Notes: generated by a model not told the origin, from the sequence alone. A stretch of 18,389 bases of DNA from Acetofilamentum sp. (GCA_020722645.1 DYKL01000024.1:1-18389), one strand, 5' to 3'. Counted from the first letter of the stretch, positions 7,446 through 15,513 are shown. Translations and numbers: made by a program.

Positions 7446-8214
7446 TTTGAACGAAATATTAAAATTCTACCCAAGTAACTTGCATAAATTCAAAAATTTT
7501 ATGTTGCGAGAATATTTGCAATACAAAATTTTGGAAATTATTTTTGAAAGCGAATATGCAAACAAACTTTGTTTTATCGGTGGTACTTGTTTAAGAATTG
7601 TTCATAACAACACACGATTTTCCGAAGATTTGGATTTTGATAATTTTAATTTAAAACAAACTGATTTTGAAGAAATTGCCAAAATAATTCAAAAACAACT
7701 TACGCAGCAAGGTTACGAAATTGAAATAAAAAATGTTTTCGCAGGTGCTTTTCACTGTTACATTAGATTCCCGAAAATATTGTTTAATGAAGGGATTTCC
7801 GGATATATTGAAGAAAAAATATCAATTCAATTAGATACCGAACCGCAAAATTTTGAATTTCAGCCTCAAAAGTATATTTTGAATAAATTTGATGTTTTTA
7901 CGGCTATCAATACAACTCCGACGGATATTTTATTAGCTCAAAAATTTTATGCTCTAATTAACAGAAAACGAAAAAAGGGAAGAGATTTTTTTGATATTAT
8001 TTTTTTGTTAAAAACGACCACGCCGAATTATGGATACCTAAAACAAAAACTAAACATAAATAACCAAAGTGCTTTAAAACAAAAAATATTAGAAGAAATT
8101 GATAATATTAATCTTAAGGGTATTGCAGAGGATGTTATGCCGTTCTTATTTGATAATTCAGATGTTAAAAAAATAATTTTATTTAAAGATTATATTCACC
8201 AAAAATTTAATTAA
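7438..8214 (+). CDS. abiEii: AbiEii/AbiGii-type nucleotidyltransferase toxin
   Basis: This 258-residue DUF1814-type protein carries the nucleotidyltransferase motifs of AbiEii. GGTCLR is at residues 48-53. RFSEDLDFD is at 60-68, with the metal-binding Asp64/Asp66 pair. DILLAQKFYALINRKRKKGRDFFDI, at about 163-187, holds the Lys and Arg-Asp of the later motifs. Characterised homologues block growth by adding nucleotides to tRNA or another acceptor, and AbiE protects populations from phage by abortive infection. All core motifs are present, so the toxin looks intact. It overlaps its antitoxin gene by 8 bases. No sugar gene is linked to it functionally, which suggests that the pair is a mobile defence insert in the glycan locus. 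Confidence 0.88.
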   Translation: MLSLNEILKFYPSNLHKFKNFMLREYLQYKILEIIFESEYANKLCFIGGTCLRIVHNNTRFSEDLDFDNFNLKQTDFEEIAKIIQKQLTQQGYEIEIKNVFAGAFHCYIRFPKILFNEGISGYIEEKISIQLDTEPQNFEFQPQKYILNKFDVFTAINTTPTDILLAQKFYALINRKRKKGRDFFDIIFLLKTTTPNYGYLKQKLNINNQSALKQKILEEIDNINLKGIAEDVMPFLFDNSDVKKIILFKDYIHQKFN

Positions 8215-8513
8215 TATATCAAATTCAATACATTTTGCTTAACCCAATTATATTAGATAATCTATTTACAACGACTTTTTTTCTAATAATAGAAATTTAA
8301 AAAAACAATATCAATTTTTTGAATAAAATCATTTTGCAAAATATCACACAAAAATTAATAAAGAAAAATTAAAAAAACTCTTCAAATTCATAAAATATAA
8401 CACAATATATATGAAATTTTTAATTTGTCAATATTCAAATATCGAAGGATATCCGTCAATACAATCTTTTTTTTTCTTTAAAAACTCATAAAAATTCACC
8501 ATACAAACATATT
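8215..8513 (+). other. 299-base AT-rich gap after the toxin gene
   Basis: This gap separates the AbiE toxin from the next glycosyltransferase. It contains a perfect 12-base palindrome, ATTTTGCAAAAT, at 8331-8342, and a short frame at 8411-8491 listed separately. It also has a run of nine T residues at 8467-8475. No full TTTG/TAnnTTTG promoter pair was found on the + strand, so how the downstream genes are transcribed is unclear. Confidence 0.5.
8411..8491 (+). pseudogene. Possible N-terminal stub of a glycosyltransferase gene
   Basis: An ATG at 8411 opens 26 codons ending at TAA 8489-8491. The peptide starts MKFLICQYSNIEGYPSI and then runs into four Phe encoded around a T9 tract. The first part looks like the opening beta-strand and loop of a GT-B glycosyltransferase. 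It lines up with the intact downstream gene, which starts MKIHFISINNLINIPSI, sharing the MK and PSI positions at the same spacing. After the T tract the frame closes and no other frame continues. A leader peptide or chance are alternatives. Confidence 0.3.
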
Positions 8514-9647
8514 ATGAAAATACATTTTATTTCTATTAATAACTTGATAAATATTCCTTCTATTAGGTTTATTGTAGATTTTTTCATTGAAAAGTTTAAA
8601 TGTAATGTTATAATAACTGAACGAGCAATAGTAAATCAGAATAATTATTTTGAGAATAATGAAAATGTTATTTTTGATAATATTGATGAAAGTAAATCAA
8701 TTGATGACTTTAAATCTGAAAATACAATAGATAAGTTTAAGAAATACTATTTAGTAATTCGAAAAATTAGAAAGTTGCAAAAAGAAAAAAACGATAATAT
8801 TATTTTTGTTACACCAGATTTTCAGGTTTTGTATTTTGTTATTAAACTTCAAAAAATATTTAAACATAAAAATTTTAAAATATTTTATTTACAATTCGAG
8901 TTATTTGAATATCAAGGCAGGTTAAATAATTTTTTCAATAACTATTTATTGAGAAATGCTCATATAATTAATTTAGCAATCTTTCCTGAGATAAATCGTC
9001 TAAATCATTTTTTAAATCAATGCTTAAAACCTCCAAAAGAAACTTTTGTTTTGCCGAACTCATGTGAACCTATTAAAATTGAAAGTTTTGTTAGGCACAA
9101 AATCTTAAAATCAATCCCAAATGATGCTTTTATTGTAGGGCATGTCGGAAATGTTGGAGGAACAGATCATTATTTCAAAGAAATTATACAAGCAGCAGAA
9201 AAACTTTCAGATGAAAATATTTATTTTGTATTTATTGGCAGACAATCAGATGAAGTAAAAAATATTCAAAAAAATATATATAGCAAAAAAATTCTTTTCT
9301 TTGATAAAATTCCTCACCAAGAACTATCGCAAATATATCCTTTTTTTAATATTGGATTGATTTTATACAAAGGACTTTCACCAAATTTTGAGTATGCCGC
9401 TCCAAATAAGTTATACGAATATTGGGCTTGGGGAATAAAGTCATTAGCTCACCCTCTTAAAGGGTTAAAAGGCGTTTTTAATAATGAGGTTCAAGGGCAA
9501 TTGATAAATTTTGAAAACCAGTCTGAATTAATATGTACTATAAAAAAACTAAGCAAAATAGATTTTAACAAAAACGAACTAAAAATCTATTTTAATAAAA
9601 ATATTAGTATTTCAATATTTTTAAAAGCTTTGATAGAGAAGATTTAA
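8514..9647 (+). CDS. Glycosyltransferase, GT-B fold (GT4-like)
   Basis: This 377-residue protein begins with a short strand, MKIHFISINNL. Its donor domain opens at FIVGHVGNVGG (residues 206-216) and contains YFVFIGRQ (237-244). It ends with APNKLYEYWAWGIKSLAHP (296-314), the conserved 'PnKlyEYla.G.P' block, with Glu302 in the nucleotide-contacting position. These features place it among GT-B glycosyltransferases of polysaccharide loci. The N-terminal half is highly divergent and Asn/Lys rich. It is the first gene after the AbiE insert, and the amidotransferase starts 23 bases after its stop. Donor and acceptor cannot be read from sequence. Confidence 0.78.
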   Translation: MKIHFISINNLINIPSIRFIVDFFIEKFKCNVIITERAIVNQNNYFENNENVIFDNIDESKSIDDFKSENTIDKFKKYYLVIRKIRKLQKEKNDNIIFVTPDFQVLYFVIKLQKIFKHKNFKIFYLQFELFEYQGRLNNFFNNYLLRNAHIINLAIFPEINRLNHFLNQCLKPPKETFVLPNSCEPIKIESFVRHKILKSIPNDAFIVGHVGNVGGTDHYFKEIIQAAEKLSDENIYFVFIGRQSDEVKNIQKNIYSKKILFFDKIPHQELSQIYPFFNIGLILYKGLSPNFEYAAPNKLYEYWAWGIKSLAHPLKGLKGVFNNEVQGQLINFENQSELICTIKKLSKIDFNKNELKIYFNKNISISIFLKALIEKI

Positions 9648-9670
9648 TTAAGAAATTAAAATAATAATTT

Positions 9671-11440
9671 ATGTGCGGAATTTCAGGAGTTTTTTCAAAC
9701 GACAAAAAATATCATTTAAAAATATCAGAAAGTATTATTACTTTATCACACAGAGGTACTGATAATACATCAGTTGAAAATATAACTGATAAGTTAAGTT
9801 TTGCTCACTCTCGTTTGTCAATTGTTGACCTTCATCCTCGTTCCAATCAACCAATGACTGATGAAGAAACCGGTAATAAAATAATTCTCAACGGAGAAGT
9901 TTATAATTATAAAGAATTAAAAAAACTTTTTCCGAAAAAAGAATTCAGAACTAACTCAGATACTGAAGTTTTAATGCATCTTTTACGAGAAAAAAGCATT
10001 AAAGATTCATTAAAAATGTGCAACGGTGCATTTGCTTTTGCTTTTTGGGATAATGTTAATAAAAAACTAATATTAGGAAGAGACCGTTTTGGTAAAAAAC
10101 CACTTTTTTATTCAATAATTGACAATACTCTTTTGTTTGCTTCAGAAGCAAAGGCTCTGTTTCCTTTTGGTATTAATAAAAAACCAAACCACAAAGCAAT
10201 TATAAACTACTTATTTGAAGGAGTTATTGGAAAAAATGAATATAGTTTTTTTGAAGGTATAAATCAAATACAGAATTCTTCTTATTATATTTTTAGTTTA
10301 GAACGAGAAATACTCAGATTAGAATCAAAGGAAACTTTTTGGTCTGCTCCTAGTTCAAATGTCATAATATCTTATAAAAATGCAGTTGAAGAATTTAGAG
10401 AATTATTTTTGGACGCTGTTAGAATAAGATTAAGCGAAGAGGTTAAATTTGCAATTATGCTTTCCGGAGGTCTCGACTCGTCAAGCATTGCGTCAGTAGC
10501 AGCAAAGTATAACTCAGATAGAAAAATAACTGTTATATCAGCTGTTTATAATAATAATGATCTTGATGAGAGTGATTTTGCTCGAAAGGTTACCGATAAA
10601 TACAAAAATCTTGATACTATTTGGGTTGATGATATTGATTACGATAATTTTCTTAATAATATAGAAAATGTTACATATCATCAAGAAATACCTGTCCCAG
10701 ACGGATCCATAGTAGCACAAAGTATATTAATGCAAAGAATTGCAGAAAAAGGAATAAAAGTTGTACTGTCAGGAATAGGTGGTGATGAAGTTCTGGCTGG
10801 TTATCCCGATATATTTTATCCGGCACAAGTTGTAAATGAAATGAGAAACATTAAATTTAATAATTTAAGTTCAAGAGCAATATTTCACAGCTTGCCAAAC
10901 TCAATCAAAAATTATATTTATGTTAAAAAACATCTGAAATTAGATGTCTTGAAAGATAAAAGCTTAATAAAATTTTTTAATAAAAGATTTCAATCAGAAT
11001 TTTTTCATACTGATAAATTAAATGAATATCTAAAACATAGTCTTTTTCATTGGACTATTCCCAATATGGTATGGTTTGAAGACAGAAGTTCTATGGCTTC
11101 GGCTGTTGAAAATCGATCTCCATTCTTAGACTATCGTATTACTGACTTTTTACTTACTTTACCTGGTAGTTTTAAAATTGACAAAGAATTTACAAAAAAA
11201 ATATTAAGAGATGCGGAAATAGGCATTTTACCTGATGAAATAAGAACACGAAAAGATAAGCAGGGGTTTCATGCCCCAATTAAAAAGTGGAAGCAATTAA
11301 TGACTTTTAAATTCTTAAATGATAAAGTTTTTAAGAAAACATTTGATTATCTTGATTTTAAGGTAATTGAGAAATCAACGTTTAATATTTTTTGGAGAAC
11401 ATATTCTTTACACCTTTGGTATAAAATATTTTTTAAATAA
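9671..11440 (+). CDS. asnB: Glutamine-hydrolysing asparagine synthase-type amidotransferase
   Basis: This 589-residue two-domain enzyme starts MCGISGVFS. Cys2 becomes the N-terminal nucleophile of the class II glutaminase domain, which fixes the start codon at 9671. Glutamine-binding blocks RLSIVDLHPRSNQPM (48-62), NGEVYNYKEL (74-83) and GRDRFGKKPLFY (136-147) are intact. The synthetase domain has the ATP pyrophosphatase loop SGGLDSSS at 265-272 and, later, LSGIGGDEVLAGY. AsnB homologues within O-antigen and capsule loci often amidate a sugar carboxylate, for example uronic acids, rather than aspartate. The gene overlaps the UDP-GlcNAc epimerase gene by one base, which favours a sugar-modifying role here. 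True asparagine synthesis cannot be excluded. Confidence 0.9.
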   Translation: MCGISGVFSNDKKYHLKISESIITLSHRGTDNTSVENITDKLSFAHSRLSIVDLHPRSNQPMTDEETGNKIILNGEVYNYKELKKLFPKKEFRTNSDTEVLMHLLREKSIKDSLKMCNGAFAFAFWDNVNKKLILGRDRFGKKPLFYSIIDNTLLFASEAKALFPFGINKKPNHKAIINYLFEGVIGKNEYSFFEGINQIQNSSYYIFSLEREILRLESKETFWSAPSSNVIISYKNAVEEFRELFLDAVRIRLSEEVKFAIMLSGGLDSSSIASVAAKYNSDRKITVISAVYNNNDLDESDFARKVTDKYKNLDTIWVDDIDYDNFLNNIENVTYHQEIPVPDGSIVAQSILMQRIAEKGIKVVLSGIGGDEVLAGYPDIFYPAQVVNEMRNIKFNNLSSRAIFHSLPNSIKNYIYVKKHLKLDVLKDKSLIKFFNKRFQSEFFHTDKLNEYLKHSLFHWTIPNMVWFEDRSSMASAVENRSPFLDYRITDFLLTLPGSFKIDKEFTKKILRDAEIGILPDEIRTRKDKQGFHAPIKKWKQLMTFKFLNDKVFKKTFDYLDFKVIEKSTFNIFWRTYSLHLWYKIFFK

Positions 11441-12579
11441 TGGCAAAAATTTTACTTGTAATTGGCACGCGTCCAGAATTAATAAAAATTGCTCCAATAG
11501 TTCATGCTTTTAGAAATGTTGGAAAAGATGATATAATTAAAATTCTAAGTACAGCTCAACATAGAGATATGCTTGAAAAATATTGGGATATATTTGATAT
11601 CAGACCCGACTATGAATTGGATTTTTTAAAAAAAGGACAGTCGCTTGGTGAACTTACTGCAAGGGCATTTGAACAAACTGACTCTTTTTTTTCTGAACTG
11701 GAAAAAGTTAATAAAAAACCTGAATATGTTGTTGTTCAGGGGGATACAACAACTGTTTTTTCCGTTGGCTTATGCTCTTTTTACCATAATATAAAAATAG
11801 CTCATATAGAAGCAGGTTTGAGAACCTATGATATACAAAATCCTTATCCCGAAGAAGTTAACCGTAGAGTAGTTTCCATTTTAGCTGATATAAATTTTGC
11901 TCCAACAAAAATATCTGCAGATAACTTATTAAAAGAAGGTGTTCCAAAAAATAAAATACATATTGTAGGAAATACAGTTGTAGATGCCCTTCAATTCATT
12001 ACAAAACACAAGGTTTATGCTCATAAAGAATTTTCCGAAAAGTTATTAAACAATACAAATATTGAAAAAAATAAAGTAGTACTTATAACTTTTCACAGAC
12101 GTGAAAATCAAAATGAAAATTTGAATCAACTTATAAATGCAATTAATCAACTTTCAAAAGAATATAATCAATTAAAATTTATTTGGACACTACATCCAAA
12201 TCCCCAAATTAAGCATTTTGTCGAAAACTCATTACTTTCAAAAAATAAAAATGTGATTTTAGTTCCTCCCTTAGAATATATTGATATAATTAAACTAATG
12301 AATTTATCAAGAATAATTTTGTCAGATTCAGGCGGTATTCAAGAAGAAGCTCCTTCTTTTGGTGTACCTGTATTGGTTTTAAGAAAAACAACAGAGCGAC
12401 CTGAAGGCATTATGGAAAAAAAAGCTTTTATTACAGAATTAAAAATTAATTCTATAATTAAACAATTTAAATCCATTTATCATAATTATTATCCTAAGGA
12501 TTTAAAAAATCCCTACGGAGATGGTTTTGCGGCAGATAAAATTAGAGATATTCTCCTCTCCCAAAATAATTGTGTTTAA
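11440..12579 (+). CDS. wecB: UDP-N-acetylglucosamine 2-epimerase (non-hydrolysing)
   Basis: This 379-residue GT-B-like enzyme interconverts UDP-GlcNAc and UDP-ManNAc. GTRPELIKIAP is at residues 9-19, QGDTTTVF at 100-107, and HIEAGLRT at 122-129. PYPEEVNRR is at 135-143, GNTVVDAL at 177-184 and FHRREN at 218-223. The UDP-binding SDSGGIQEEAPSFGVPVLVLR is followed by TTERPEG. The Asp, Glu and His residues that correspond to the catalytic set of E. coli WecB (in GDTTT, HIEAG, PEE and HRREN) are all present. It is the right length and is coupled to the amidotransferase gene by a TAATG overlap. A ManNAc dehydrogenase (WecC) is not in the window, so ManNAc itself or a derivative made elsewhere may be used. 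Confidence 0.94.
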   Translation: MAKILLVIGTRPELIKIAPIVHAFRNVGKDDIIKILSTAQHRDMLEKYWDIFDIRPDYELDFLKKGQSLGELTARAFEQTDSFFSELEKVNKKPEYVVVQGDTTTVFSVGLCSFYHNIKIAHIEAGLRTYDIQNPYPEEVNRRVVSILADINFAPTKISADNLLKEGVPKNKIHIVGNTVVDALQFITKHKVYAHKEFSEKLLNNTNIEKNKVVLITFHRRENQNENLNQLINAINQLSKEYNQLKFIWTLHPNPQIKHFVENSLLSKNKNVILVPPLEYIDIIKLMNLSRIILSDSGGIQEEAPSFGVPVLVLRKTTERPEGIMEKKAFITELKINSIIKQFKSIYHNYYPKDLKNPYGDGFAADKIRDILLSQNNCV

Positions 12580-12584
12580 GTTTT

Positions 12585-13934
12585 ATGAACAATAACCACC
12601 TATACCTCTCATTTCTTTTTTCTTTTGTTGTTATTCTTATAACATTCATATTCGATTTGTTGTTTTGGACTTCAATTGGTCTGGGTCTATTTACTTTTTT
12701 TTCTTTAATGTTATTTTTCAATATCGGCAATAAAATAGATTTTAGAGATTTGATAATTTTTGTGCCTGTTTTACAATGGATTGTTGGACCTTGGTTATCA
12801 TATACTTTCCTTACAGATGATGTTTATTATTATATGGCAGTTGAACAAGATGATTATATGAAATTTGCTGTTCCTTCAATTCTTTTATTTTCAATTGGCT
12901 TATATATTCCTGTCAAAAAAGTAAATATTGATTTTGAAAATGGGTTTGACGTAATAAAACAAATTGTTAAAAGACATAAAAGTTTAGATTTAATACTAAT
13001 TGTTGTTGGAATAATATTTTATTTTATTGAAAAATCTCTCCCTACTCAATTACGTTTTATTGCTTTCCTTTTAAGTAACCTCAGATATGTTGGACTTTTT
13101 TTTGTGTTTTTTAGTAATCGTAAATCAAAAAACCTCATATTTTACTCAGTTCTGGGTTTAACTGTTTTGATGTCTTTTAAAGAAGCAATGTTTCATTTAA
13201 TGTTAATTTGGTTTTTGTTTTTGTTTTTTATTTTAGCATTTATTAAAAAATATTATTTAGTAAAAAAAACGTTAATAGTTTTTGCTTTAATTATATCTAT
13301 GATAATAATTCAATCAGTAAAACAAGAATTTAGAAAAATTGTTTGGCAAGGAAATTTATCAGATAATGTTTTTTCTTCTTTTACTTCTCTTGTTGTTGAA
13401 AAAATAGAAACAGAAGGTGCTTTAACACACGAAACAAATATTAATAATTTAATTAGCCGTATAAATCAGGGATGGATAATTGCTCGTGTTATGTATTATG
13501 TGCCTAATTTTGAACCTTATGCAAAAGGAGAAACTATACAAAATGCAATTGTTGCAACGCTAGTACCTAGAATTTTAGCTACAAATAAAGTTACTTCTGG
13601 AGGTAAAGAGTACTATACAAGATTTTCCGGCAGAGAACTACAACCAGGAACTTCAATGAATATAAGCGTTTTAGGTGAGGCTTATGCAAATTACGGTCAA
13701 AATGGCATGTGGTTTATGCTTGCATTTGGTTTTTTTCTAAATATAACTTATGTCTTTTTACTTAAACTTGTAAAAAGAAATCCATCACTTTTATTCTTTC
13801 TACCAATAATTTACTTGCAAGTAATTAAAGCCGAAACAGATTTTGTAACCGTTTTAAATCATTTTGTTAAAGCGTCTTTTCTTGTTTGGATTATTTATTT
13901 CATTTTACGCAAGTTTCTGAAAATTAAAATTTAG
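12585..13934 (+). CDS. Wzy-like O-antigen/polysaccharide repeat-unit polymerase
   Basis: This 449-residue integral membrane protein has about ten to eleven hydrophobic segments, among them residues 7-27, 29-47, 55-75, 134-150, 156-177, 202-220, 227-244, 372-394 and 430-445. A large polar loop lies at about 245-370. The loop ends with PGTSMNISVLGEAYANYGQNG, which matches the 'S....lGE.Y.NfG..G' signature of O-antigen polymerases. Wzy proteins join undecaprenyl-linked repeat units at the outer face of the inner membrane. An open frame reaches back to a TTG at 12570, but ATG 12585, five bases after the epimerase stop, is the more likely start. Family members diverge strongly, so an O-antigen ligase is the main alternative. 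Confidence 0.82.
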   Translation: MNNNHLYLSFLFSFVVILITFIFDLLFWTSIGLGLFTFFSLMLFFNIGNKIDFRDLIIFVPVLQWIVGPWLSYTFLTDDVYYYMAVEQDDYMKFAVPSILLFSIGLYIPVKKVNIDFENGFDVIKQIVKRHKSLDLILIVVGIIFYFIEKSLPTQLRFIAFLLSNLRYVGLFFVFFSNRKSKNLIFYSVLGLTVLMSFKEAMFHLMLIWFLFLFFILAFIKKYYLVKKTLIVFALIISMIIIQSVKQEFRKIVWQGNLSDNVFSSFTSLVVEKIETEGALTHETNINNLISRINQGWIIARVMYYVPNFEPYAKGETIQNAIVATLVPRILATNKVTSGGKEYYTRFSGRELQPGTSMNISVLGEAYANYGQNGMWFMLAFGFFLNITYVFLLKLVKRNPSLLFFLPIIYLQVIKAETDFVTVLNHFVKASFLVWIIYFILRKFLKIKI

Positions 13935-13942
13935 ATTTTATT

Positions 13943-14019
13943 AATTGCTCACCTCCGAATATAAATTAATGTACGAATAAGAAACAGAATTTTATACATT
14001 AGTGGAAAAAAATATACTG
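13943..14019 (+). pseudogene. Degenerate N-terminal copy of the downstream methyltransferase gene
   Basis: Bases 13943-13985 match 14138-14180 at 40 of 43 positions, offset by 195 bases (65 codons), so both copies lie in the same frame. From TTG 13945 the frame reads like the start of the intact methyltransferase (SEYKLMYE). The codon for the next Tyr is TAA in place of TAC at 13978-13980. It continues ETEFYTLV, where the intact gene reads ETNYWWYV, and a second stop falls at 14020. This is a broken stub of a gene from the same methyltransferase family. Confidence 0.72.
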
Positions 14020-14053
14020 TAAATTTTTTGGTTGCAACTGAAAATTATTTGTT

Positions 14054-14088
14054 TTTGACAGAATCTTAAACTATGGAAGATAAATTTG
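14054..14088 (+). promoter_or_regulatory. Possible Bacteroidetes-type promoter before the methyltransferase
   Basis: TAAATTTG at 14081-14088 is an exact TAnnTTTG -7 element. The nearest TTTG upstream, at 14054-14057, lies 23 bases away, slightly more than the usual 19-21. If used, transcription would start near 14095, about 45 bases before the TTG at 14140 and 70 before ATG 14164. Confidence 0.35.
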
Positions 14089-14139
14089 CAAGGTTTATAA
14101 TTTTAAATTGACATATCATTAAAACATTTATACTTTAAA

Positions 14140-14871
14140 TTGCTCCCCTCCGAATACAAATTAATGTACGAATACGAAACCAATTATTGGTGGTACGTCG
14201 GGTTGCACGAACTTATTTTGTTTTTTGTGAACAAAAAGAGTGGGGGAGAGCAACTTTCTATCATTGATGCCGGCTGCGGAACAGGTAGATTACTTGAACT
14301 TTTATCTGAACATCAAACAAAAGGCTTCGATTTTTCAGACGAGGCAATAGAATTTTGTAAAAAACGAGAACTTAAAAATGTTTTTAAACAAGATATAAAT
14401 AAATGGTCACCCACAGAAAAATACAATGTTATAATCAGCGCTGACGTAATTTGTTCGATTGGAATTGATGATTATAAATTAATTTTGAAAAATTTTTATG
14501 AAGGATTGGAAAAAGATGGTATTTTAATATTAAACCTACCTGCTTTTGAAATTCTTCGAAGAAACCATGATAAAGCTGTTTTTGTAGGTAAAAGATTTAG
14601 ATTAAATGAACTTAAAAAAGCACTTATTGATGGCGGTTTTAAAATAAATTTTATTTCGTATCGACTTCCATTTTTGTTTTTTGTCATTCTCATTGAAAAG
14701 TTTTTTCAGAAAATATTTATAAAAAACAATGTCGAATCCGATTTAAAGCCAATTCCAAATTTTTTGAATTCAATTTTATTGTTTTACACCAGAATAGAAA
14801 ATTATTTTTTCCGTTTTTTACGCAACCCTTTTTTAGGTAGTTCAGTCTTTGTTGTAGCAAAGAAAATTTGA
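14140..14871 (+). CDS. Class I SAM-dependent methyltransferase (polysaccharide-locus type)
   Basis: This 243-residue protein begins SEYKLMYEYETNYWWYVGLH (residues 4-23), the 'MyElE..yWWyvG' opening of a methyltransferase family common in glycan loci. The SAM-binding motif I, IIDAGCGTGRLLELL, is at 41-55, and GFDFSDEAI at 62-70 gives the acidic residue for the ribose. LNLPAFEILRRNHDKAV at 131-147 is a further family block. A hydrophobic patch near 176-186 suggests membrane contact. The full family N-terminus requires TTG 14140; ATG 14164 would give 235 residues and lose SEYKL. The upstream stub keeps the same SEYKL reading, which supports translation from the earlier start. The substrate is unknown, probably a sugar or lipid-linked glycan. 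Confidence 0.82.
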   Translation: MLPSEYKLMYEYETNYWWYVGLHELILFFVNKKSGGEQLSIIDAGCGTGRLLELLSEHQTKGFDFSDEAIEFCKKRELKNVFKQDINKWSPTEKYNVIISADVICSIGIDDYKLILKNFYEGLEKDGILILNLPAFEILRRNHDKAVFVGKRFRLNELKKALIDGGFKINFISYRLPFLFFVILIEKFFQKIFIKNNVESDLKPIPNFLNSILLFYTRIENYFFRFLRNPFLGSSVFVVAKKI

Positions 14872-14898
14872 TTTTTTATTGATTTTTTTGTACTTTTG
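14867..14898 (+). promoter_or_regulatory. Bacteroidetes-type promoter for the Uma2/ketoisomerase pair
   Basis: TTTG at 14867-14870, which overlaps the stop codon of the methyltransferase, is followed after 20 bases by TACTTTTG at 14891-14898, an exact TAnnTTTG element. The spacing is optimal. The predicted transcription start, around 14904, leaves a leader of about 13 bases before ATG 14917. The two following genes can therefore be expressed independently of the polysaccharide operon. Confidence 0.7.
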
Positions 14899-14916
14899 TA
14901 AAAATAGACTTTAAAC

Positions 14917-15513
14917 ATGGAACTAAATCTCGACTTAAATAAACGTTATACTTTTGCCGATTATCTCACTTGGATAGATGACAAAAGACGAGAACTTTGG
15001 GGCGGTTTTATTAAAATGATGACTCCTTCACCTAACCTAAATCATCAACAATTATCCACTGCATTATTTGGAACTTTTTATTCTTTTTTTAAAAAGAACA
15101 AGAAACAATGTCAGCTTTTTCATGCACCTTTTGATGTGCGTTTTCCAAAAATTGACAAGAAGGTAGATAAAGAAATTGATACCGTTGTTCAACCTGATAT
15201 TGTTATAGTTTGCGACAAATCGAAACTTGATAAATATGGTTGCATTGGAGCTCCCGATTTTATTGCTGAAATAATCTCTCCTTCCACTGCAAAGCGAGAT
15301 ATGGAAGATAAATATAAACTATACGAACAGAATGGTGTCAAGGAATACTGGATAGTTTTTCCCAGAGAACAATTTATAAATGCTTATTATTTAGAAAACG
15401 ATAAATATGTTTTAGCAGGTGTTTTTACAAGAGAACATTCAATTCCTGTAAAAATTTTTGATAATAAATTAGAAATTGATTTAAAGGAAATTTTTGAAGA
15501 AGATGACTCTTAA
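14917..15513 (+). CDS. Uma2 family (DUF820) PD-(D/E)XK nuclease-fold protein
   Basis: This 198-residue protein has the Uma2 layout. YTFADYLTW and ELWGGFIKMMTPSPNLNHQ (residues 26-44) come first. VQPDIVIV (91-98) carries Asp94, PDFIAEIISPST (113-124) carries Glu118, and DKYKLYEQNGVKEYWIV (131-147) follows. Asp94 and Glu118 are in the positions of the PD-(D/E)XK metal ligands. Members are predicted endonucleases, but few have been characterised and no role is settled. The gene has its own promoter and overlaps the next gene, a sugar ketoisomerase, by 11 bases. That is an odd partner for a nuclease-fold protein. Confidence 0.88.
   Translation: MELNLDLNKRYTFADYLTWIDDKRRELWGGFIKMMTPSPNLNHQQLSTALFGTFYSFFKKNKKQCQLFHAPFDVRFPKIDKKVDKEIDTVVQPDIVIVCDKSKLDKYGCIGAPDFIAEIISPSTAKRDMEDKYKLYEQNGVKEYWIVFPREQFINAYYLENDKYVLAGVFTREHSIPVKIFDNKLEIDLKEIFEEDDS

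Noticed and set aside
8222..8236. TACATTTTG as a promoter -7 element
   Set aside because: It has one base too many between TA and TTTG, and no gene starts at a suitable distance.
8331..8342. Perfect 12-base palindrome ATTTTGCAAAAT as an operator
   Set aside because: Palindromes of this length made mainly of A and T are expected by chance in DNA this AT-rich, and it is not placed next to a promoter element.
12570..12584. TTG start for the Wzy-like polymerase overlapping wecB
   Set aside because: The extra five residues are not needed, and an ATG lies at 12585, five bases after the epimerase stop.
15494..15502. TTG start for the ketoisomerase
   Set aside because: ATG 15503 three codons later gives the usual family length and is the stronger start.
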